The notes below the pieces were generated by a model. That model saw only the letters and a program-made list of their open reading frames with translations, made no database searches and was not told where the DNA came from. The translations under genes were made by a program, and so were the position numbers. Shown piece after piece: positions 47,181 to 58,822 of a stretch of DNA of 64,000 nucleotides. This DNA comes from Hsuehochloa calcarea (Eukaryota > Streptophyta > Magnoliopsida > Poales > Poaceae): the NCBI GenBank assembly GCA_036346395.1, contig CM070601.1, positions 6,393,383 through 6,457,382 of the forward strand. The letters are read 5' to 3'. Position 1 is the stretch's first letter. Each line of letters starts with the position of its first letter.

Positions 47181-47500
47181 GCGGCGGCGCGCACGTGGAG
47201 GGATGGCGGCCGGCAGCGGAAGCGTCTTCTTTTCGTGGTGGAGGAGAAGGGCCCGAACCATGATTTCGCAATTTCGCATACCTTGTGTTCGAGATAAACC
47301 TCAAGGACATGTTCGGGGCTTCCGGCGAGGAGGAGGATGTTTGGTGCCCACACGGTGTGCCCTCTTTCTTCCTCATGACCGTCGAGGTCATCAAGTGCTC
47401 TTCCCCTGGCGCCACCAGGGGCGGAGAGCTACAAGTCGTCAAGCACAAGGTGCGCGGCTACAAAATGTCCACCTTGCAACTTGCATCGCAAACGTATGTA
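47181..47500 (+). pseudogene. Frameshifted coding remnant, family unknown
   Basis: One + frame reads RKRLLFVVEEKGPNHDFAIS and stops. One frame over, FEINLKDMFGASGEEEDVW continues with strong GC third-position bias through VPSFFLMTVEVIKCSSPG and KHKVRGYKMSTLQLAS. The two halves join naturally if a single-base indel near 47283-47290 is assumed. I do not recognise the protein. Probably a decayed or captured gene piece; a sequencing error is possible. Confidence 0.35.
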
Positions 47501-48089
47501 CGGTGCGTGCATCGTGTCTCTATTTCGTCTTGTGAAGTAGAAGGATATATGTGTGTTGCAGTAGAAATTTGTATAGATCAATCTGTTGGTTGTAATGTTT
47601 GAACAAATCAAGACGAAGCATGGCAGAGCCTAAAAGAATTAGGAGACGTCGAAGGAAACGAAGGAACACCGTGACACTCAATTTTCGTCCAATTGTCATG
47701 AACAATAGGGGTGTTGTGACTGTATGAGAGAATAGCGAAATAGTATTAATTGTAGCTAATAGGGATTACTTGTTTAATATATATAAGATTAAGGGTAAGT
47801 CAAAATTCTGCCCAAGACAATACCCTCCAAGCACACCTTATATGTGCTAGCTTTATCGTCGGAACAGGATTCATTAAATTTACACACATATATACTTATG
47901 AGATAGGAGCATTTCATTTTGTGATCTTGCTAGTGTTTTTGCTCCTAATTCCCTCGTATATATGTCGCACTTTCTTTAATTAGTCACTGTTTTTGCGGAT
48001 TAAATTAGTCTAAAAAAAGTGCACAGTTATATATCTAACATTATGTTATTAAACAATCAATTCTTTGTGCACTTATACGACAACCTGCA
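47501..48089. other. AT-rich intergenic sequence
   Basis: No ORF of note, splice structure or terminal repeat was recognised. Confidence 0.4.
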
Positions 48090-48671
48090 ATGCCTGTGGT
48101 ACCGCCTGAAGACGTTAGCAAGTAGACTAGTAACGACTTGTGTATTAATTCAATCGGCGTGCAATCATTAGTTAACGATGAGGAGAATATGGTTAATTCG
48201 ATGCGTACATATATGCACATAGTAGGTGATATGCGTGTGATGCATGGATGCAGTATGTATATAGAGTTTGTACGGTAAATTCTTTTATAAGTATAAGATG
48301 GTAGTATAAATTAAATATGATTATCTATTTATTAAAGGTATAATAAATTTTCTTAGTTTTTATTTTAAAAAATTAGGGTATTATAATTCGGGTGTCGCGC
48401 AGTATAAGATGTTTCTGAATTGTTGGTTGTCGAATCGGGCCGTGTCCAATCCAACCCCTTGTTACTGTTAATTAGGGCAAAGAGAGCGACGACAGACTCG
48501 GTAGCAGCGTCAGATCGTAGATGCACGGTAGGGGACATTTGGACTGTGTTTGCTCACCGAAGCAGGCTGGGCTCTGCTCTACTCCCGGTTGATCGCTTAC
48601 TATTCGCGTTACAAAATTATTACAATGCAAAATGAGACATAACGAAGTGAATTTTTTTTTTCAACATCTAG
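48090..48671. repeat. Segmental duplicate block B, left part
   Basis: Counterpart of 32860-33561 plus the start of 45499-45720. It contains the uninterrupted junction CTCTACTCCCGGTTGATCG (about 48580-48598), which corresponds to the CACTA insertion site in block A but lacks the element. Confidence 0.65.
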
Positions 48672-48680
48672 AAAGAAGTA

Positions 48681-49380
48681 CATGATTGTTGTATACCATT
48701 CTAATGATAATTTCTCTGCAAATCATTCGAATTTACGACCTTACGATTGGCTTGAAGATTCGTGCTCCGGCCGACAAAGACATATTCTCCAGCGAGCTCA
48801 TCGTCCTCCTCCTTCTACTCTTCGGCACCGTCGTCTCCCGCCGCTGAGTTAGGGTTCGGGATTCACCAAAGCCCCCGAACTTAGAGGGAGGCCGGGGGGG
48901 GAGGACCAATGATGGGGCGGTGAGGCGATAATGGTGCCGCCGGTCGTGGGTCAGAGGAGGGAGGGGGGGGGCACCAGGGGCGACAAGAATTGACGATCAT
49001 TAGGAGGCGACGAATGACGATGACGGATCAGGCGGTGGTACCTGCTGGAGATAGGAAAAAGGGCGGGGAGGGGACGATGGAGCCGAGCGGTGGGGGAGGA
49101 AGGGGTTGGCGGCAATAGGGAGAGGAGAGGCGACGGCGGCGAGAGGGAGGAGGAGTCGCTGGTGGGCTTGGCCGACGTTGAAGGCGACGTCGGCACATCC
49201 GTAGGGAAGAAGCGAGCTGATTAAAGGAGGCGTCGCTCGCACAGGAGTCGGGTGGGAAAGTCGAGAGGGTTAGGGTTGGGACACATGTCAAAATCCGGTG
49301 GTGCACGATTGCAATCGGATGACTCAGAATTCGAATGATTTTCACCCCAAAATTTATCCGCATGATATGTAGACAAACCC
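48681..49380. mobile_element. MULE (Pack-MULE-like), 700 bp
   Basis: Flanked by identical 9-mers AAAGAAGTA (48672-48680 and 49381-49389), the Mutator target duplication length. The left arm and the reverse complement of the right arm share about 50 bp of imperfect inverted repeat (TTGT..TA.A..AT, GATAA(A)TTT, AAATCATTCGAATT). The interior is GC-rich with long frames on the - strand (RRPSPPATPPPS-type), as in captured exons, but no family was recognised. It interrupts duplicate block B. Confidence 0.75.
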
Positions 49381-49389
49381 AAAGAAGTA

Positions 49390-49620
49390 AAACACTAGGA
49401 GAGATGCTTCAATGGTTTTATTTTCGAGTGGAAAAAAAAATCAAAGAAATGCTTTCATGGTTGTGTTTTGGGCAACTGCGAAGGCCGCGCACCCAAACTT
49501 AGCCCTGTGAGTTGAGACCAAGTCAGATCCGGCCCATTTGCGTGTCCCCAAATCGAGAACAACCCAGGGCCCAAATCCGCACAACGTGTAGCGCGTGTCC
49601 CGGCGTACGAACGTAACGAA
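49390..49620. repeat. Segmental duplicate block B, right part
   Basis: Counterpart of 45540-45720, with shared GAAATGCTT, CAACTGC.AAGGCCGC, CCC.GTGAGT and CAAATCCGCAC landmarks. Confidence 0.6.
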
Positions 49621-50399
49621 CCTAACCGTCAATGCCCCGTGCCCTTCGTCTCCTATTCCCGGAATCGTGTTCAACTGCGCATGCTCGAGAGAGTGTTAAG
49701 CGAGTGAACCATGGGCTAATGAGCAGTGACGTTATTTTTTTAATCCAAATAAAGTATTTTTTTAATAGTTTTACAAAAACAACCCACATTTTTTTTTACA
49801 AAATAACTGTCCACCAAATGACTAGGCCCAATCATGTGGTGGGCTAGTAATTTGAGGCTTGTTGACACTTAGTTGTGTGACGAGCGGTCGCCCAATCACG
49901 CGGGGCACCCAGTTGCTCTTCCTTTACACGACTGGCAGACGTGTGACGCCAGTCGCGCCGCACTGTCACGACTGAAGGCCAATATCGATCCGACTGCTTT
50001 CAACTCACGCGACAAAACAGACAGAGCGAGGAGGAGAAGAAGCGTTGGTGGGAGAATAAAGGGGAGGAGAGCGTCGGCGTAGAGAAGAAGGGGAGGAAAG
50101 GGAGATGAGAGGAAAAGGAAGAAGAGGGAAGGAGAGGAGGAGACCATGCCCTCGACTCGGCGCGTCTCTGTGTACCATTCTTTTATGGTGAGTTAGTCCC
50201 GCTCATGTAATTTGTTGGCCACTTCGATAAAAACATGTTAGGTTAGCAATAATAAATATAGCTTTGTGGTAGAACTATAGTTTATTGTTGTAGACCGGCA
50301 ATGTTAGGTTAGGGTTAATGCCGCGTATATTATTATAATATAAGGTATTTTGATTCTTTCACGCTCGGTTTTTTTAATTGCGGCCATCGCACTTTCCAA
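49621..50399. other. Intergenic, no gene recognised
   Basis: Purine-rich stretch at 50020-50150 and AT-rich remainder. No feature supported. Confidence 0.4.
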
Positions 50400-53300
50400 A
50401 GCACGGATTTTCCCTTTGCTGATTCAACAGCTGCAAAGGAACTTTTCGATTCATTTGCGGTTTATCACAAGCTGAAATCTGGTTGTTCCCTTGGAGGAAA
50501 GCATTTGGTAATCCTTTCCGATTGGGCAGAAGGGAAAAATCATTTTTGTACTTCACCAAACAAACCAAAATCATACATTCCATCCAAAATCCATACCCAT
50601 CCAACACATAAACATAATACAAATCCATCCCATAATCCACACAATACAATCCAACCATCCACATACAATCCTACCATCACTAATACATCAAATAACAAAT
50701 ATTTATATTTCATATATACATCCAATCAACAATCCATAAAATAATTTAAATCCAACATAAGGTAACAAACAACCACAACATGAAAAACCAAAAACCCCAC
50801 CCACCCCACCAGAGGGCACCTTGGGAGGGCTGCCCGCCTGGAGGCCACCAGGAAACGGTCAACCCATCTCCACAAAGAGCAACAACAGGAATACAAACCA
50901 ACCTAAAAAGCCACTAAGAAACCACAAAACTAGCCGGCGCCAAAAAGCCGAAGCTCGCATCAAGGCATGTCCACTCCCACCCCGCGGCCACCTCCTTGCC
51001 CTCCCCGTGGTTGGCGCCCTCCAGGGCCTCCACGGCCCGGGAACTTAAGGCTCAACCAAAAAGTTGAACAGGCCCGCATTAAAGCATGAGCGGAAGGTAA
51101 AAGAAGCTTAAACCTTGGAATTCCCAGGGGAATCGGGGAGTCCGCCTTGACATGGGGGGGGCCTACCATGGCCGGTTCGCAGGTGGGCAGGCTCGACGGG
51201 TCCCTTTGCGCCCGCCGGGTCCTCTCCGCTTGGGTGCCAGTCCCCCGGGTGGGGGCGGTCTCCGTGGCCCCGGTGGGCCGCCTTGGTGTCCCTCCGCGTC
51301 GCCGGGGAAGGCCCGGGGTGTTCGGGCGTTTGAATGTAATTGGTAAACCAAGGGAGACGCCGGAAGCAAGAAACAGAGTGTTGTTGGAATTTGGAAAAAA
51401 AAGAGAAACACGAGTCTTCCGCCTCTGAGCCCCCCTGGCTGGTGGCGTGCGCCATATGCCCCCGCTGCCTCATTCCGAATCCAATGGCCCAATGGCCCCC
51501 CAAGGGCTCCCAAAATAGTTTGTATTCCTAAGGTAAGCCTTACCTTTGACCCTTCCTGGGAAGGGCCGCATTGGTCGCCCCGACCGCTCGGTGCGCTTCC
51601 CCGACACCGACCTGACTGCACCGCCGTAAATGTGTGCAAAAGGTGCTCGAAACTTCGAAGTTCCAAGGGCTGCCGGTTCATTACCTTTAGGTGGAGAATG
51701 CCTCGATTGCCTAATCGGGAGATGCGGGTACCCATCCTGAGGCCCAATGGTCACCAGGCCCTCCCTGGCGAGGGGTGGGCCCACAGGATTCTCAGAGCAG
51801 GGTCCAAGTATGCATAACGAGGGTGAATTTAAAGTCCCTGGCAATTCCCTGTCGCAGAGAAGATTAGCTTGACCAATCATCCAATGCATGGTAGAATTTT
51901 GCCCCCGAATCCCGCGGCCGGGGCGGGGGGCCGCGGGCCGCGCGTGCTTCGACGGGTCGGGCCCGGCCCCTGGCCCGAGTCCTCCCCCGGGTCCGACAAG
52001 GGGCCCCTAAGGGTGCCACCCCTCGCCCACCGCGTCGCTTCAAACCACCATGGGGCGCATCTTTGGAAAAGGCGGCCCCCGGGTTGGGCCTTGTGGGTAC
52101 CTATGATTGTCCCGGCGGTCAATTGTCATCCGCCATTTCGAGAGCACCAGTTAACCATCTTACAGCTTAAATTAAAGCTTGCAAATTGCAATGAAAAAAC
52201 ATATTCATTTATTGAAATTTAAAAGATAATGTATCCTTCATTTTCAATTGTTAAGAAATCCCTGGATCATGGTTCTGTCGGCCTACAAGCAACGGCGCTA
52301 ATGTCTTTCCCCGGGTCATCCCACCACGAAAGATGATTCCCTGCATGCACTCAGTTTCAACCTCTTCGCCCTCCTGACTCTGGTCGCCATCAAAATTGTT
52401 AGTCACCTCCTTGGGCCCCGTTTCCCATCCGGTAAGGCCCACGTTGGGCCCTTTGGCGCCGGGGACAAAGCTGGTTGGGTCTTGGCACAAAGGGAATTGC
52501 CCTTGAGGACTAACCCTCCTCGATTAATCTTGCGGCCAAGGTAACTGCCTTTGACATCTTTAGGATTTGAATAAAGGAGTAAAATTCCTTAATTATACCG
52601 TATAGGCCAATTCAATGGGTTCTTAATTCGGGAAATATTCCATTCCAATATAAATATGATAAAGTAGGGTTTAAAACTAATAGACTTGACAGCTTTGGAC
52701 TTCCAAATCTCAACTTCCAGCAGGAGCTAAGATGGCTCATTCATTGCAAGTTTGCGATTGCCTAAGAGTTCCTCAACAATGTTGAAGAATGCTTTACCTC
52801 TTTGAGGGGCCTCCTTTCTTTTTTGAAATCTAATTCTTGTAATTGATCCCATGAAAAAAATTGTTAATGTAAAACCCCTTTAGCCGCACTAAAGGTTCTT
52901 CAATTCAAAAAGGTCAAGATTGCCAATCTTGCCCAGTCTTCCGGTATTTGCATTCATCCAAGTCTTGAAAAGGGGGAGTTTCCGCAGCCAAAGTCGGGTT
53001 TCCGTTGTAAGAGCCGCAATTGTCATTCCTTATTAAACCTCAATTTATAAGTTCCTCCTTGGTTTCCCTCCCAATGCTTACGGACCTTTTGCTTTTGGAA
53101 TTTCGCATAGAAGCCTCTTCTCATTAACAACCTCGCATCCCCCTCTTTGGCCGTATGAGTTGCAAGCGATCGTACCGTAAGACCTGGTTTTTCCATTGGA
53201 CCCTCGCAATTTCTTGTGCAATACCCATAACTTTGCAAAAGGCTAATGAACTTAACCGATCGGCCACATTCCTCGCCCTTTCAATCGAATGGAGCCTTCT

Positions 53301-54050
53301 CGGCCGGATATTGGTTCAATCCCCGCTCTAGGACAATTCCCTTCAAAGATTGCCCGTAAAAGTGGGCATTCTTGGTTTTCAAGAAGAATTGCCCGCTACC
53401 AAATCTTGGGCAGCTACTTGGCTGCCTTCCAATCCAAACCTACTTTCTTATTCGAATTTTCCAAATCTTGACCCTGACGTAGGTTGCTTTCCGGGATAAT
53501 AATCTGAGGGCTAGAACATATTAGAATTCCAGAAATTCCACCTCTTAACAAAACCTTCTGTTGCATGTGGGCCACCAACGGACCGACGGCTTATGCCCGG
53601 GTGCTGACCCTTTCAGTTCTACCAGCGAATGTGGTTTAGATTGCCGTTGTCATGTGAATTCACCCTTTCAAGTATCTTTTAATTGGTTGCCATTCCCATT
53701 TGGGTCCCGGCCAAGTCATTGGCCTCGATGGCTCCAGGAGGAACTTGGGGAACACTTCTTTGCCAATTGTATCGCCCAAAGGATCCAAAGGTTGACCCTT
53801 CGTGCCCTACGTTGGCTTTCCAATGGGGACAGAACGGGGATGGATCCGATAACGGAAATTCTGCAAGACTTTCCTGGTTAACCAGCTCCGAACCGGCACA
53901 TCCGAGGTCCCGGTACCAAGATCTCAATGGTCCAGTCGTGAAAGAATTTCCGCAAATTGTTTCTTTCCGGGCCCCGCCAATTTAAAAACCTTCCCTAAGA
54001 CCCCAAAAAAAAAGTTTCCTCCCAACCATTCGCCCTTGTGGTTCGAAAAT
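50400..54050. other. Anomalous sequence, possibly low-quality or decayed CACTA
   Basis: About 3.6 kb rich in doubled letters and short homopolymers, with no frame that reads as a known protein. Near 50575-50690 there is a CATCCA-rich array like the CACTA minisatellite at 34190-34400. At about 50800-50880, CACCAGAGGGCACCTTGGGAGG-type text echoes 34495-34570, so part may descend from a related CACTA element. The texture matches 13765-16245. Any gene exons here, including 5' exons of the CRM-domain gene, cannot be read. Confidence 0.4.
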
Positions 54051-54324
54051 TGAGCTGGAGGTTTAGCTGCAAAATGTGAACATGGGTGTGTTTCACTATG
54101 CAGTTTTGTTTAGAATTATTTGTTAATTTGTCCCTGACCAACTAAGTGTGCCAGATAGCTTCTAAAGCCAGTTACATGGGGTGAATAGTTGGAGAACGAA
54201 GTTTGGCATATTGAGAGTAGTTATAGTTATTGACTTCTATGGTGTTAATTATTGATACTGTTGTTCACTCATTCTAGTTCTGTACCGCTGTAGAATTGGT
54301 TTAAATGAGTGGTCAACATCCCAG

Positions 54325-54886
54325 CTATGTATCACCGACACGGAATGCCGGTACGGTGACACCGGTACAGCGATATGGCGATGCACAATTTCCCAAAAAC
54401 AAGGATACGGCGATACGGCGAGTATATATGTATTTAAAAATGAGAAATTGTAAAGAGGCTACAAGAGATTTGAGACGATGAGATTTTCTAAGTTAGAGGG
54501 GGGAGGCGGAGAAGGGAGGGGAGGCGGCGGCGGCGGCAAGGGCAGGGCGCTTCCGAGAACAGGGGGAAGGGTGCATCCAGAGTATGGGAGGAATGGATGA
54601 CGGGCGGCAGCTGCGTGGTGCGTGTGAGTGAGGGCTCGGGAGGAGCGGGGATTTGGTTGGGAAGGCATTAGGGTTGGGACTTGGACTGGGCTGTTGTTGG
54701 GCTTCAATATGAGATGCTTTGGGCCTGGAGTATCGGGGAGTATCGGAGAAGTGTCTGGATTATTTTTATTAATTTTTAAAACAGAAATTCACCGATCCTT
54801 CCTGATACCGTATCGCAAAGGATCGCCGTATCGGGTAAGTATCGCGTACCGGTACGGCAGTTTAGCGAAGGATCGGTGATTCATAG
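54325..54886. mobile_element. hAT-type element, 562 bp
   Basis: Flanked by identical 8-mers CATCCCAG (54317-54324 and 54887-54894). The left end CTATGTATCACCGACACGG mirrors the right end (reverse complement CTATGAATCACCGATCC). Subterminal CGGTACGG and GTATCGG motifs repeat inward. No transposase. A 3' portion recurs at 58823-59180 with the same right terminus. Confidence 0.75.
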
Positions 54887-56390
54887 CATCCCAGTATTAT
54901 TTTTATTTAGCCTAGTTGAGAAAAGGTGCTAGGAAAAAAATTCTTTTAATGTTGAGAAAATTAGTTTGTAAAAGGCATAGATAATAAGCACAGTAGTTTT
55001 AGAACACGATAATTGATCTTTGTCAGAATCAAGCAGGGCTTGGGCAAGCTTCCTGAATGAATCTTGAGCTTGGTGTAAAATTAATTCTGTAACTAAACTG
55101 AGTTAAGGCTAGCTAGCTGACTAGTTCTTAAGTCAAGTTTGGTTAATGTCCAAATCAAGACATGAGATGCCATATAAATATTTTCCTTTTGCCGCTATAA
55201 TGTAGCTTCCATGGTAGATTCTATAGAACATCATTCATTGACTTACAGGAGATTTCATCAACCAAAGGTTAATGTGGACCTGCTAACAAGTAAAGAAAGT
55301 ACAAATATTTTTAATATGCTGATTCATTTTGTCATGCCACAATTAGCCTGTAGATTCCTTCATTATTTCTGTGTAAATGACTGGTAGCTCTAGTCATTTT
55401 TTTTTTTGGAGGGGAGCACTTCTTGCCAATCTGATGTCTGTTTTTTGTGTGATGGTGATTAGAGAAAAACAGGTGGGTTGGTAATATGGAGGTCGGGAAC
55501 TTCTGTTTCTCTGTACAGGGGAGTAGCCTATGACGTACCTGAGACCACTAAGGGAGCAAATAAGACTTCACAGGCTCTTGGTATGAAGTCTTCAATCAAA
55601 GGGCCTCCTAGCCCTTCCTTGCTACCTGCTGACAAAGTAAATGGCGTGCAAGATAGCAATGGTACTTTGGTATCTAATACTGAGAAAGAGGAAATAGTTG
55701 AGCCAGCTCCAGAAATAAAATATGAAGATGAAATTAACAGGCTGTTGGATGAGCTTGGCCCAAGATACAGTGACTGGCCTGGATCTGATCCATTACCAGT
55801 AGATGCAGACATGCTTCCTGCAACTGCACCAGGTTACAAGCCCCCTTTCAGAGTTCTGCCATATGGAGTACGACCATCTCTCAGCCGAAAGGACACTACC
55901 AATTTACGGCGTCTTGCTCGGGGACTGCCTCCTCACTTTGCTCTCGGTACCTCTTATGTTGTTTTAGTTAACTCCTTATTTGCTTTATTGTTTTTTTTAA
56001 TGTCTTGTAGTGATCTTTTCCCCTACCGATGAATGTTAGGACGAAGTAGACAACTCCAAGGATTAGCAGCTGCTATGGTAAAGTTGTGGGAGAAAAGTTC
56101 TATTGCAAAAATTGCTTTGAAAAGAGGAGTGCAGCTTGCTACTAATGAGAGGATGGCTGAAGATATCAAAGTAAATATAGAAACACTCTCTTATTATAAA
56201 ATTTATAATTTGTTTAGCACATGCTATTTCTACAAGATTGGTGTTTCCTTTTCTTTCTTGATAAAAAGGTGTGTCTTGTGTAACATTAGTTTTATTGGAA
56301 AGACGTATCAATGACACAAGCGTAAAAGCTCCAAAGAGGTTTTGGCAGAGGGGTCTTCGGCTGGAGTTGCTACAACCGAATCAGACTCGG
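54535..56390 (+). repeat. CRM-gene segmental duplicate, copy 1
   Basis: Begins inside the hAT element (GCAAGGGCAGGGCGCTTCC) and parallels 58823-60970 with an offset of about 4.29 kb. It includes two exons and their introns. Relative to copy 2 it lacks 290 bp (equivalent to 60584-60873), with GTTT microhomology at the deletion. It ends at GAATCAGACTCGG, where copia sequence begins. Confidence 0.9.
55473..56170 (+). CDS. CFM3: CRM-domain splicing factor, exon pair copy 1
   Basis: Exons 55473..55946 and 56040..56170; acceptors AAACAG and GTTAG, donors G|GTACCT and A|GTAAAT. The first exon starts with the last two bases of a Gly codon and reads GLVIWRSGTSVSLYRG, the end of a CRM domain. After an acidic linker comes DELGPRYSDWPGSDPLPVDA, then PPFRVLPYGVRPSLSRKD, ARGLPPHFALGRSRQLQG and MVKLWEKSSIAKIALKRG, most of the next CRM domain. 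CRM proteins of the CRS1/CFM group bind and help splice chloroplast group II introns. The sequence looks most like CFM3; the assignment is from memory of the family. It differs from copy 2 at about six residues, including LATNER where copy 2 has LTTSER. Ends in phase 0. Upstream exons were not found. Confidence 0.75.
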
Positions 56391-58680
56391 AAGTCACATC
56401 CCAGAAATCCGCATCCGTCGACCAACGGGGTCCAAAGACCGATAGCCCTTGTGCTCGAGATCAGTATCGAAAGAAACACACTCAACGGTGAGCGGTCGGT
56501 TTGGTGCGTTCTCGAGGTGCAAGGAGAACGTAGCAAAGCGCAACCAAGCGAGCGAAGGGTAGAGTAGTGCGGAGAAAGATCACGAGGCGCTCAGCCGGGA
56601 TCTCATCACGAAGAAGCGAAGAGAAATTTGAATGTTGACGAGATAGGTGGCGGTGGAAAGCGGCCTAGGCCCAAAAGTGAGGTGGAATAGGCGGCAATCA
56701 TCAAGGTACGAGCTGTCTCAAGGAGGTGGCGATGTTTACGCTCGTGACACCATTACGAGTATGGCGCCAGGACAAGAGAAGCGGCGAGGTGCCCTACTCG
56801 ATGAAAGCTGCGCAGTAACGAGAGATGTACTCGCCATGCAGTCGGCCACGAAAGACACGAATAGGAGTGGAAAAGCGTATGCGAACCATAGCGACAAATT
56901 GTTTATAGATAGACTTACTATGAGGATAGGAAAGCTGGATCTGTTTCCCTAACTTACGATACGACAATCTAAAGACACGTCTCACGAGACATACCCCGAA
57001 GACCACGACGGACTAAAGATGACAAGCGAGATCCACACAGATGACCAAGGCGGTGATGCCACCGCTGAAAAAAGCTGGTAGGCGAAGTGGCGAAGCGGAA
57101 AGAGCGGTGGTAGCGGTGGCGTGGAAGGAAGATGAAGCGATCAAGCTCCCAAAACGCCACCGATTAAGGCGTAGGGCAGAACCAACGAGCCCCGTGTGGC
57201 GGTCTGAACACAACAAGAGTCGAGTCAAGAATGACCCGACAACCAAGGTCGATGTCATCCCGGAGAGAAGAAGTCGCATGGTTACGCGAGGAACATGAGC
57301 AAATGAAGGAACATAAAAGATGAGTTGCTAAGAGGTCCTCGATTGGAGACAGAAAGAGAGGTACCATCGTGATAAACACAGCGCTGTGGGGAATCGGAGG
57401 TGTGACAAAAGACAGAGTGGAAGAATCGAAGTCATGTGAAAAGATGCTCGGAATCAAGGATCCACGGGAGGTACTGTTGTGTAGGAGGTGGTTTCTCATT
57501 GCCCAAAGAGTCGGATCGCAGAACTGCGCAGAACACATCGAGGAGAACACAGGCGACAAGCGGCGTCGAAGTATGGCTATCTCCCGCTCGGTGAGAGCTT
57601 GAAGTAGTCGATGCGAGCGTCGATGTAGAAATGCGGTGCGGTGCTAGGAGAAGAACGGCGTGAAAGATGTCGGCGCTTCTTATAGCACTGGGACTCAATG
57701 TGGCCGACCTTGTCGCGATAGGAAGCGGCGAGGCGGCCACCGCCGGATGGAGCGGCCACCACCACCTATGGCGGCCATTGGAGGAAGCGATGTCTTGAAG
57801 CATGTAGCGATCGGTGTAGTAGGTGGGCCGGGCGGCGAGCACGGAGGAGTGACATCGGACCAACACCGCTCGGACGAGTCTCCTGCGCACGTATCTCGGT
57901 AAGGGCCTCTAGAAGAGTGACACGAGGTGGCGTGCAAGAAGTTGGGCACGCCCTGCTCGAACTTCGGGGCGAAGCGAGTAAGGAACTCGTAGATCTGGCT
58001 GAAACTCGAGCCAAGACGTCTGACCGGCGGACTGAGCAGGAGCGATAGCGGCGGTCGCGAAGAGAGTCGGTGACGCCGCACAACGAACTCGGCGTAGAAG
58101 GCGTCAACGATAGCATCACCTCGTGAAGAGAGTGCTCCGCGAACCACTAGCGGTCGAGCATATCCGGAGGTTCGTAGAAGCGGCGAAGGTGAGTCCACAT
58201 CCGGACGGCCGAATGGAGCCCACAACCTCGTAAGAAAGCGAGGTGGACATCGGCGATGAAGACAAGGCTGCCGACTCGGCGTCGTCGTCCACACCACTGA
58301 GTGTAGGCGGTTAATCGATCTATGTAGGAATCCAGAGCCTCTTGGTAGGCAGAGGCAATCTTCTCATCAGCAAGACCAGCAGCCTCGACAGCAGCCTTGT
58401 CAGCTGTCGGAGGCAGCGCAATAGACGTAGGCTCCGTCGGAGGAGTAGGGCAAAGCGGCGAGTGACATCGCGAGAGGGCGCCCGAGGCGAAGACCACGCA
58501 TGTGGATGCGCACGTGAGACACGAAGTCGGTGTAATTAATACCATCGAAGATTACCGGGCAGCGAGGGAGGGAAACGGTGCCCATTGGTAGGCGGCGCTG
58601 GATGGCGCGGCGACCAAGATAACGTAGTCTAATAGGCGGCGCTGGACAGCTCGGCGATCAGACTGACGTTTTTTTTGCGC
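56391..58680 (-). mobile_element. Truncated Ty1-copia fragment between the exon copies
   Basis: On the - strand: gag from about 58585 (CPVIFDGINYTDFVSHVRIH), a protease remnant near 57440 (PWILDSE), pre-integrase HHRLGHLCGSRLSSLV at about 57060, LGKQIQLSYPHSKS at about 56945, and HKGYRSLDPVGRRMRIS near 56430. No reverse transcriptase, RNase H or LTR. Frames are heavily broken. It is closely related in order and motifs to the element at 12559-18761. It lies exactly between the two CRM exon-pair copies. Confidence 0.7.
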
Positions 58681-58822
58681 CGCTTTAAATACCGGCCCGC
58701 TTTAAATACCGGCCGATTCGGCCCAGCTGCCGAAACCTAGGGTTCCCCCTTTTGCTCTTTCGGCAGCGGCGGCTGGAGGCGCAAAAGACGCGGCTGGCGG
58801 CGGCTTCGTGGTGCGTGTGAGG

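Noticed and set aside
52890..53240. Weak resemblance on the - strand to wall-associated kinase sequence (a DLDEC-like and an NQGG-like motif)
   Set aside because: The motifs occur in the wrong order, need several frame changes and lie in the texture-anomalous block. Not enough to call a gene.
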